This document shows, one piece after another, positions 18,746 to 26,470 of a stretch of DNA of 29,091 nucleotides. The position numbers were made by a program, and so were the translations under genes. The stretch lies in NCBI GenBank assembly GCA_000708835.1, contig DF237800.1, positions 1 to 29,091 on the forward strand, written 5' to 3'. Every line of letters begins with the position of its first letter. The first letter of the stretch is position 1. Under the pieces are notes generated by a model, which ran no database searches, was not told where the DNA came from, and saw nothing but the letters and a program-made list of their open reading frames with translations. This stretch comes from Klebsormidium nitens. Its lineage: Eukaryota > Streptophyta > Klebsormidiophyceae > Klebsormidiales > Klebsormidiaceae.

Positions 18746-19254
18746 GAGTGCCCACGTTGAACAACAAAACAGGCAATACAATTCTGGAGCTTCCTAACAG
18801 AAGATTGCCCACAAAATGGAGTCTTGTAGCATGGAAAGCCGGATTGTACGGGGGAGAGAGAGTACGGATTTCCGGGCTTCCTGGGCAGAAGTGGCAACAG
18901 TTTTGCAGTCAATTATGGGTACCTGATGATTCTGCACAGAGAAGAGTGGGCGAGAGAAAGGAAAGCAGAATGAGCAGACCCTGATGATAAAATTGTGGCG
19001 TCATAGAAACCGACGGTTGGAGCTGATCAGACCCCAAATCCCAAATGTCGAAGCCAGGATTGAGTAGGTGATGACAAGAAGTACCCACTCCCGACCCGCG
19101 TACTACAATTGCAGCACGAGGTGACGTGAGGGCAACGCCGGCAGAAATTTTACCGGTACGTCGACTTGTAGCCAAGAATGCGAGAAGCGTTTGGGTCTCG
19201 GCCATAATAAACGAACAGAATTGCGGTACGAGTAGGGACCAAGGCTTCAATTAT
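18746..19254 (+). repeat. Mixed repeat remnants, including a stray B monomer
   Basis: 18920-19060 resembles a B leader and start: GAAGAGTGGGCGAGAGAAAGGAAAGCAG, GAGCAGACCCTGATGATAAAATTGTGGCGTCATAG. At 19090-19130, CCCGCGTACTACAATTGCAGCACG matches part of module E at 14346. The rest is unassigned. The frame 18664-18984 (106 residues) has no recognised domain. Confidence 0.45.
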
Positions 19255-19395
19255 TCGCTTTTGGTTTAGTCACTGCCCACAAAGAGGGAACACAGATTTG
19301 GGCGCTGAGGGAACAACTCGAAGGCCGCAAAAGTGAAGGGAGATAGAGTATAACAACTTGCAGGCCATCTGCAATTGGAAAGCAACCTTTTTTAT
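19255..19395 (+). repeat. Module F, copy 3
   Basis: CTGCCCACAAAGAGGGAACACAGATTTGGGCGCTGAGGGAACAACTCGAAGGCCGC, then the exact palindrome TTGCAG-GCCAT-CTGCAA at 19358-19374. Collinear with 14490-14640. Confidence 0.7.
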
Positions 19396-20220
19396 GTCGT
19401 GCCAAAGAAGGATTCGTAACTCGCCGCCCACAGCTTTTAGTACCCTGGAGCGCACGCACGTACGTGATTCGAAGACGCCCCGCCAAGCTTCAAAACATGA
19501 AGGCAGAAACCACTGCTGGTGCGACGCGTCCAGATTACAGTTGGTGAAGAATAGGGATGAAAAGGGCATGAATACTGCTTTTTGGAGATTCCTATTAATG
19601 GGCGCTCTAAGTGGCGTGCATTCCGCGGGCCTGCGCGTGCTCGTGGCTTCAGAATGTCGAACGACACGCTCCGATCCATTATTGGGGCCAATTGAACCCC
19701 ATACTAGTTCGCTTCACCTGGCAGCTTGGTCTGCCGATAATTCATCGCCACAGGTGCAGGTTTTGAGAACAGAAGGCTGCTGATCATGGGATGAAATAAT
19801 TAGGGGACCGTAAGCGTGGAAAGAAGTCCGATTGCAGATTTACATCTGCAGACAGTCCACCGGGTACTTTACCGCTGACACGGCCATGCTCGGGCCTCTT
19901 CAACGCAAGGACATGCACATGTTGTTTCGACGGAGTGTTTGATACGTTCTGAAAAGGCATGCCGGTGGCGTCCAGTATATACCGTCGAAACCCACCAATT
20001 TTGCACCTAATGCATGCAGACGTACTGGTGCTGCAACATGTTGAACCTGTATTTAACGGGCCCGAGATGCCGTCTTCTTCGCAACTACCAGGGCCGCGCG
20101 CCAGCCTGCGGGCTGCAAACTAGGCCGCTAGCGCGCCCACGAGTCCGTCCGCGGCCGCTACGGCCGAAGCCCATTCCGGCGGAAGCCAATTTCGCCAGGC
20201 GCTGGCCAGATTAGTTGACT
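19396..20220 (+). repeat. Module G, copy 2
   Basis: Collinear with 14641-15227 (landmarks as given there). About 150-200 bases longer; the region 19890-20060 (GGACATGCACATGTTG, GCCGGTGGCGTCCAG, ATGCATGCAGACG) is absent from copy 1. The GC-rich tail ends in CGCCAGGCGCTGGCCAGATTAG. Confidence 0.72.
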
Positions 20221-20560
20221 TGACAGGACAGAAGCGAATGGGGCGTCACCCAGAATGGACTCTGCTGCTCTCCGCAGAGCTGATTTAAAGCACGTACTGG
20301 CAATGATGTGGTTTGTTCTTCCTAATTGTCTTGCTTCACGATGGCTGACCGATCTACGATGCAAGCAACTCTGTGAGAAGGGGGGCGCCGCTGTTGTCAA
20401 TTGTGATTGCCTAATAAGTACGTACCAAATGGCATCAGGATCTCTGCACATCTGTCCGCTCTGTCTCAGCCGGGCACGAGACAAGCGCGGAACCCATCAG
20501 AGCCAACCTTTTATCACCTTAAAATAGACAGGCTGTGATTTATACGTAGCACTGACAATC
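20221..20560 (+). repeat. Module T, copy 4 (long form)
   Basis: GAAGCGAATGGGGCGTCACCCAGAATGGACTCTG, GAGCTGATTT, GGGGCGCCGCTGTTGTCAA, TACCAAATGGCATCAGGA, then TGTCTC (20462-20467) / GAGACA (20478-20483) around AGCCGGGCAC, then CCATCAGAGCCAACC. Relative to copy 1, one stem pair is switched from C-G to G-C. Confidence 0.74.
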
Positions 20561-20749
20561 TGATCAAACAAAATGCAGGAGCATGTAGCGGACGCTTCCG
20601 AGACAGGTTGCATAGGATTGCGACGGATGCGAAGCATATGAGAAAGGATTGCATTTGCCCACACCGCTGGCCTTCTTATGAACAGTTCATAACGTCGAGC
20701 TTTTTTGTTTGTGTGGGCAAACAATCCTACGTGCCTTCTTAGCGTGTCG
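20561..20749 (+). repeat. Module H, copy 2
   Basis: Collinear with 15566-15612 joined to 16386-16479. Holds a long nested inverted repeat: AGGATTG (20645-20651) and TTGCCCACAC (20655-20664) pair with GTGTGGGCAA (20711-20720) and CAATCCT (20722-20728). Inside the loop, TTATGAAC-A-GTTCATAA lies at 20676-20692. Confidence 0.66.
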
Positions 20750-21129
20750 GACCCACAGAAAGAGCAACAGACGCGGAACAGATGACCACCTGGCATGATC
20801 GGGGTGATCGACGAGTTGCTTCTCTGAGAGTGGCGGGTACGCCTCTCGAGGCACTAAACGGCTTCACAGACTGGTCAATAGACTTATGGGCCAAAATTGA
20901 AGCGCGAAACCCAGTTGCGTAGCATCATTGCCGACTTTAAACACGAGTTTGACTCAACGAATCAACAGAACAGCTCTATCTGCTGTATGAGAAGAAACAC
21001 AAGGGATATGAGTTGGGCACCAACGTTTGCTCAGTCTCAAATAGAGTGTAAGACAAAGCCCTCTGGTTGCAAAATCCGCGCCATTGGAGATCGTAGCTGG
21101 AGCGGGCAACCGATCCCATATGTGCACCA
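20750..21129 (+). repeat. Module A, copy 6, with linker
   Basis: GGACCCACAGAAAGAGCAACAGACGCGGAACAGATGACCACCTGGCATGATCGGGGTGATCGACGA, with CCACCTGG at 20786-20793, GAGAGTGGCGGGTACGCC, GGCACTAAACGGCTTC, a TGGG/CCCA stem and GTAGCATCATTGCCGACTTTAAACACGAGTTTGACTCA. Closest to copy 5. Confidence 0.74.
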
Positions 21130-21600
21130 GAGACTCGGTTAAATGCAGCAGATAGAGACGAGTTGCGTAATAAGGGCAAGGAAGTGAGCAGATGTTGATG
21201 GGGTAGACGGCTTCAGAGGAGACGGGTGGAAGAGAACTAGTGGGCCTAATGCCTCGGGGCACCGCTTCTTCGTAGCCAAACTCTCGTATGATTGAAAAGC
21301 GCAAACACAAAACAAGCCGACGCTTAGCAGATTCAGAACGTGTTAAGGAAATGGCACCACACCAAAGAAACATCTGACTGAGGGATAAGGCCCAAACTCC
21401 GAAGAACCGCTTGTCATAGCAATTCTCACATTTAAAAGCTTCGAAACCAGGAAGAAGAACGATTGTGGACCTTGCTAACTGAACGGCGTCAAAGATATCC
21501 TGGTAAGAGAGACTTGGGGCTTACACCCCGAAGCACCGCTTCTCATAGCCACTCGATCGGGAGATTTGAAAGCCTCCATGCAAAATGGAAGAGGGGACTC
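21130..21600 (+). repeat. B block 7: leader plus three monomers
   Basis: End motifs at 21270 (TCGTAGCC), 21414 and 21543 (spacing 144, 129). Matches B6 with one monomer missing (its third). AACGGCGTCAAAG and CTTGGGGCTTACACCCCGAAGCACCGCTTCTCATAGCCACTCGAT are well preserved. Confidence 0.76.
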
Positions 21601-21680
21601 TCCATGCAAGCAAAAGTGTGCCCAGAAGGCCGGAGCCTCCACGACCGGCTTGACCTGGGCGACAAAGCCACATCAACTAA
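21601..21680 (+). repeat. Module C, copy 7
   Basis: TCCATGCAAGCAAAAGTGTGCCC, then the best stem of the family: AGGCCGG (21627-21633) / CCGGCTT (21645-21651), 7 bp with one G-U, loop AGCCTCCACGA, then GACCTGGGCGACAAAGCC. Confidence 0.74.
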
Positions 21681-22195
21681 CTGATTTAGGATGCCATTTC
21701 TGGCATCAGAGCTTAAAACTTACCAAGAATCCCTCTTATTGGAGGAAACGAAAAGGGTCATCAATGCCTGACGTTCACAGCAAGCGCGATACCATCAGTG
21801 TATTCTTGTACGGCTGGATTGACTTTTGACTTGGAAGTCATTGAACGAAGAAGGAAATTATGCAGGGCGGCCTCCGCGCGTTCGCATGAAACCTCATCTG
21901 AGTTGTCCCTCAGCACGCGCATCGAATCGTCTTGGCCAAGCCTGACACATCTGCCCGCAGGCCTAGCTGCTGCACAGCAGCGACCTGGCGGTGCGTCAGA
22001 AGGCCTCTAAGGCTGCCAGCGAGCTGCAGCTGGCCACTGCGGAGAGCAGGGCCGGTTGAGTGCAGCCGTCAACCTGCTGACTAGACCATTGACTTTGAGC
22101 CGTGATTGCAAGGCATGCTTGGCTCTTGTCTTGATCGACGCGGCTGGATATGCAAATCGCGCGATACCCAAAAGAACCACCTCCAACTTTTCAAA
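21681..22195 (+). repeat. Module E, copy 5
   Basis: GAGGAAACGAAAAGGGTCATCAATGCCTGACGTTCACAGCAAGCGCGATACCATCAGTGTATTC, GGCCTCCGCGCGTTCGCAT, GTCCCTCAGCACGCGCATCGAATCGTCTTGGCC, GATTGCAAGGCATGCTTGGCTCTTG. About 22010-22075 is extra relative to copy 4. Confidence 0.7.
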
Positions 22196-22384
22196 GAACT
22201 GCCCACAATCAGTAAGGGACAAAGCAGCTCAGTGGGCAGCCAGTGAACAACTCTCAGGCTTCAAGGTGCAGAGTGCCCACTAAGGGGAGATTCCTTTCTA
22301 TGAGTAGAATTTAAAGACGCGCTGGCCTGCTCAGGAGTCAGCCATCTCGATAAATTGAGTTCCTGCGTGGCTTTTCATTGTTCG
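22196..22384 (+). repeat. Module F, copy 4 (degenerate), with linker
   Basis: AACTGCCCACAATCAGTAAGGGACAAAGC, GTGGGCAGCCAGTGAACAACTCTCAGGCTTCAAGGTGCAGAGTG parallels the F order. No palindrome follows; G, T and H are absent and module A comes next. Confidence 0.5.
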
Positions 22385-22779
22385 ACGCGCCCGGCAAACC
22401 TGCAACAAAGGAGCCATGCAGATCGACGACCACGTGAGTGGATCAAGGCAGTTGACGAACCCGCCCAATGTAGCGAGTCCCTCGGTAAGCCATCTGGAAC
22501 AAAGCACTGAACAGCTCCGGATACTGATCGCCTTTGATCATTGGGCAAAATCAATCGAAGCCCAGATGTATACCAAGCATGGCCAACTTTGACGCCGGAA
22601 GCTCGACTCACAAGATCGATGAAATACTTCAATCATGCTGAAAAGTAACCTGGGGGATTTGCATGGCACTTGTGGTGCTTTAAAATCGTTGTTCAACTTG
22701 TGACTAAGTTTGTCGAAGACGCTCCAACGTGCCCCAGCAAGAGATGGCAGCAGAGCGGGCGGGTCTTCGAAACGTGGAA
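22385..22779 (+). repeat. Module A, copy 7, with linker
   Basis: GACGACCACGTGAGTGGATC (22427-22446), with palindrome remnant CCACGTGA at 22430, AGCACTGAACAGCTCCGG, a TGGGC/GCCCA stem, AAGCATGGCC, and GCTCGACTCACAAGATCGATGAAA. The linker has GAAGACGCTCCAACGTGCC. Confidence 0.65.
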
Positions 22780-23224
22780 AAGCAATAGGTTGCTCCAGAG
22801 AAAGACGAGTGGGAGTCGAGGACTGTGGAAGCAGATGAGCAGGCCAAGCTTGTGACATGGCGTCAGATAAAACGGTATCAGAGGCTTGGGGCTTACACCC
22901 CAAATCGCTCGTTCTAGCCAGAAAAACTGCGAATGAAAGGGTTATGAGAACAACGCGGACCGACTGTGGGCAGACCATGCTGATGACATAGTTTCAGAAC
23001 TTGCTTTCTGACCAAACACGGGCCTCGTAATTCACTGGCACTGCTCTTTATTGCCAAGTGATGACATTATTTGAAGCGTCGATGCAACAAAGAAGACAGA
23101 CTCTGATAAAGACAAATGTCGACGTCACTGAGAGCAAATGTCGGCGTCACTGAGAGCGAACAGCTATTGGGCCTTAATCCCAAATTGATCTCATAGCCAC
23201 TTGCTGGCGGGTGTCAGAAACCTG
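22780..23224 (+). repeat. B block 8: leader plus three monomers
   Basis: Leader AGAAAGACGAGTGGGAGTCGAGGA..GCAGATGAGCAGG, then ATGGCGTCAGA. Monomer 1 is shortened: TTGGGG-CTTACA-CCCCAA (22886-22903), then TCTAGCCA without the usual spacer. Monomer 2 is degenerate (TTTATTGCCAAG at 23047). Monomer 3 has TTGGGCC...CCCAA and TCATAGCC at 23191. Includes the 22-bp tandem duplication at 23114-23157. Confidence 0.72.
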
Positions 23225-23539
23225 GAAACCCGACGAAAAGCAGACCGTGCTGATGAAACGGCTTCAAACTCTGATCTTCTAAATCTGGGCCAAAGCGATT
23301 AAAGCCCAGATCATGCATAGCGTCATAGCCGACGTTGGAAACGAGCTTGACTGACCGGATCAACGAAACAGCTTCGTTAGCTCAAGGACCTCCAAGTCTT
23401 GAAACTAGCAGCTTTAACGCTCTGTTATGAACATCTTACGCTCCACCTTGTTCTTTGTTGCAGACGCTGCAATGTGCCGCAAGGAGAAAGTGCTGCTAAA
23501 TCGCAGGCGACGGATCCCGTACAAATGCGGAGACACCAT
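23225..23539 (+). repeat. Module A, copy 8 (partial), with linker
   Basis: Lacks the G-box half. Has AACGGCTTCAAACTCTGATC, an exact 8-bp stem ATCTGGGC/GCCCAGAT (about 23282-23310), AGCGTCATAGCCGAC, and AACGAGCTTGACTGACCGGATCAACGAAACAGC. It joins B8 directly to B9. Confidence 0.68.
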
Positions 23540-25225
23540 CACTTACAACAGAGAATTCTAGTGATCGAGGAAAGAGGAAGCAAGTGAGCGGACTGCCGGT
23601 GCTAGCAAACGCGGCGTGCTGGGAAAAGGGCGTCAGAGCAGGGCGTCCAGCTTGTGGGGCTTATACCCGCCAGAGGTTTTTCATAGCCACATGTTCCCGT
23701 GATCAAAATAAGAACAACTTAATTGGACAAAAAATAACGAGGAAGCCCAACTTTTCTAAGCAGACACTACTGAGGAGATGGTGTTACAGCAATCCTCTTT
23801 GACCGAAGAAAGGGCCTCATACTCCGAAGCACGGTTTGTTGTCGCCACTTGTTTGCCCAATCAACAAGGCGTCAGAAAAACGAGGAAAGTCGGACTCTAC
23901 GTAAGCAAACCTTGCCGATGAAAGGTGCCAAAGCTTAACTTTCTGACCGCGGATCAATTGGGAGGCTCAATATTACCCGAGCACGGTTCGTCATGGAAAA
24001 GTTACTGCTTGCGCAATCAACACCCTCTGCGTCAACACAGCGAAAAAAGACGACTCCACCCTATATATTCTAGGCAGATCTTGCTGGTGACGTGACGTCC
24101 AAGGAGCAACTACGGGATCGAGGCTCATATCCCGAAGCACGGTTTGTCATAGCCACCCTTTATGTGACTCTTCAAAACGGCCGAAAGAAACCGAAGACCA
24201 ACTTCAAGTCAGTCGTGATAATGGGACATGGGGTCGGAGGAGACGACAAACAATGGGTCTCATGAGCCTATGCACGGGCTTTTTACGGCCACTTGTACAC
24301 GTGGAAAATCAAAGGCGTGCAAACAACGAACCGCGTCGACTTTGAGTGGAGAGCATGAAAAAATGGTGTCAGAACACCTCGCCGAATCTGAGGCTCATAC
24401 CCCAAGCATCGCCTCTAATAGCCACCGTTGCAACTTAATTCTAAGGCGTCAGAATAGCAAGTTACTAAAAGATGGGCCTCAGCCGGAAGCAAGAGTTCTC
24501 ACAGCCATTCTCATATTATTTCAGGCTTCAGAATAAAGGAGAGGACCGGCTTACCGAGCAGACTGTGCTTCGGAGATGGCGTCAGAGGAAGGGGGCTCAT
24601 TACCCAAAGCACGGGTTGTCACAGCCCCTTGTTAACATTGTTAGAACGACAAAGAAGGTTGTTCAAAGTGACGAAGCAGACCGTGCAGGTAAAATGGCGT
24701 CAGAGCAGTGTTGGTACCCTGCGTCAGAGCGATGTATGTCCTTCGAGGCGCGGTTCAAATGTCATTGCCATATTTTCATCCAGATTCCAAGTTTTTGAGA
24801 TGGAAAGAAGACCAGCTTCTAAGGCAGTTTGGGTCGATAGAGTGGCTTCAGACGAGGCAGGAGAAGTGCTCCTAATGCAGAGGCACGGCTGGTCATAGCC
24901 AAGTGTCTACGTCACTGAGAAGCGTCCAATCCAAGAAAAAACCAATCTTAAGCAGACCGCGGCGTTCAATGGCGTCAGAGCAAATCTACACCGAAAGATG
25001 GGGCTTATACCCCGAAGCAATTGCCGTCATTGCCCATTCGCCATGCAATCCAGAAGGGCGTCCAATGGAGAAGGAGAAAGAATTTGTGCAATCGTGCTAC
25101 TGCATTCAATGGCGTCAGAGCTTTGAGAAAAAGAAGAAATTACTGGGGTATCAACCCGCAGCACCGTTCATCATAGCCACTTGTTCGCGTGAATTTGAAG
25201 CGTCCAAAAACGGAACAGGAGGATT
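23540..25225 (+). repeat. B block 9: leader plus twelve monomers
   Basis: The longest uninterrupted monomer array. End motifs near 23681, 23838, 23991, 24147, 24281, 24415, 24499, 24619, 24761, 24893, 25027 and 25171. GGCGTCAGAG recurs through the block. Spacing is mostly 118-158, with one short interval of about 84 that marks a truncated monomer. No shared reading frame. Confidence 0.8.
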
Positions 25226-25349
25226 ATCCATGCAAGCAAAGTTGTGCACCAATTTAAGGTTGAAGTCGTCAGGAACGGCCTCCCCCTCGGGCGCTCTGCC
25301 GTGACACATCAGGACTGCTCTGCTTTGCCTTCAAGACTCGCTGTCGATC
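25226..25349 (+). repeat. Module C, copy 8
   Basis: TTATCCATGCAAGCAAAGTTGTGCACC, nearly identical to 21600-21622. The downstream hairpin region (GTCGTCAGGAACGGCCTCC) has lost clear pairing. Confidence 0.6.
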
Positions 25350-25944
25350 AAGCCAATAATCTGCTTGCTTGGGGCTGGCTCGACACCGATCCTTGACCAA
25401 TTAGTCGTCAACAACCAGAGGGGCCGAAGTTTGACGCCGCCGGTTTCGTTAAGCTCGTGCTTGACGTTAGTGGCAAAGTGGTGATAGTAAACTGTGAAAA
25501 GACAACTCCTTTCGACCCTGCAAAGCTTCAGGGCTACAGGCATTGCGTTCGAAATGGTGTGCCTAGATCTTGTTCGGCAAGCAGTGCCGCTCAACTCTGT
25601 TATATTTGACGTCGTCTAGTTGGGGCGTATTGCAAGTCAGCAGACCGTCATCCGAGGTCATATGGTGGCTCCGTTTACCACCGGTGTCATATCTTCTTCA
25701 TCCTGTGAAGATATTGTTGCCAGCTTGGTCATCGTCAATGCCTTCTTTCCTGGCCAAGAAGCATGCACTTCGCAAGGCAGCATCAATGGTTTGACAGACA
25801 ATCACTGAGTTTGCTCGGGGACTGCTTCAACGTACAAGAAAAGAGCCGAGTGAGTCCAATCTTATCCCAGATTCAAAACCAAAGGTCGTAACGAGAAGGG
25901 ACACCCACCACTTCTACCCGGGGTCTCAACGCGTGAATCCGCAG
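25350..25944 (+). repeat. Module D, copy 5 (degenerate), with linker
   Basis: CTGCTTGCTTGGGGCTGGCTCGA, GAAGTTTGACGCCGCCGGTTTCGTTAAGCTCGTGCTTGACG.TAGTGGC parallels the D order. A second TTTGCTCGGGGACTGCTTC occurs at 25810, so two D cores may be present. 25560-25800 is unassigned. Confidence 0.5.
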
Positions 25945-26394
25945 TGCGTAGGTTCCCCGAGTATCAGCAAGTATTGCAACCTTTGAAACTCTCCAAGGCG
26001 GGCATCAGAAAAAGCATATCTTCTCTACTGAGGAGGATTGCAAAACGCTCGTCATTGCCTGACATACTCATATCCAGCGGTGACAAGCGGTTATATCAGA
26101 GAATCATCAAAGGGTCACCCTCTTCCCACCTCCTAAATTCGACAAAAACAAAAGCAAAAGCGAGACGAAAGCAGAGGCGGCATCTGCACCAAGAACGCAC
26201 TTTTGGAGGAACGTCCCTCAGCGCGCCACATTGAGTCGTCTTAGCCGTGTACTAGATTGAAGCACATGTGGAGACGGATTGATAGGGTCACCTGGAATTG
26301 GACCGGTCGACTCTCTCCTCTGTTGGAAGGTCTAAGCCCCAACTGATTCGAGTAAATTGGCCAGGAACAATCGAGTGAGCGCACAGCCTCAACG
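25945..26394 (+). repeat. Module E, copy 6
   Basis: GGCATCAGAAAAAGC, TGAGGAGGATTGCAAAACGCTCGTCATTGCCTGACATACTC, then GTCCCTCAGCGCGCCACATTGAGTCGTCTTAGCC parallels copies 4 and 5. The Lys/Arg-rich 96-residue frame here (25944-26234) is explained by the repeat and is not called. Confidence 0.6.
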
Positions 26395-26470
26395 ACTCGC
26401 TTACAATTTAGCAACGCCCCCGAAGAGGGAAGCAGACTCTGGGCAGGGATGACCGGCTCTTTAAGGAACA
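26395..26470 (+). repeat. Module F, copy 5 (degenerate)
   Basis: AACGCCCCCGAAGAGGGAAGCAGACTCTGGGCAGGGATGACCGGCTC follows the F pattern (GCCCACAAAGAGGGAACACAGATTTGGGC). Last recognisable module before single-copy sequence. Confidence 0.5.

Noticed and set aside
23240-23260. CTGATGA..GAAAC strings in B monomers resembling a hammerhead ribozyme core
   Set aside because: No stem II between CTGATGA and GAAA and no flanking stems I and III; the string is just part of the variable ...GTGCTGATGAAATGGCGTCAG block.
25944-26234. Lys/Arg-rich 96-residue frame
   Set aside because: Overlaps module E copy 6, whose landmarks are shared with copies lacking this frame.
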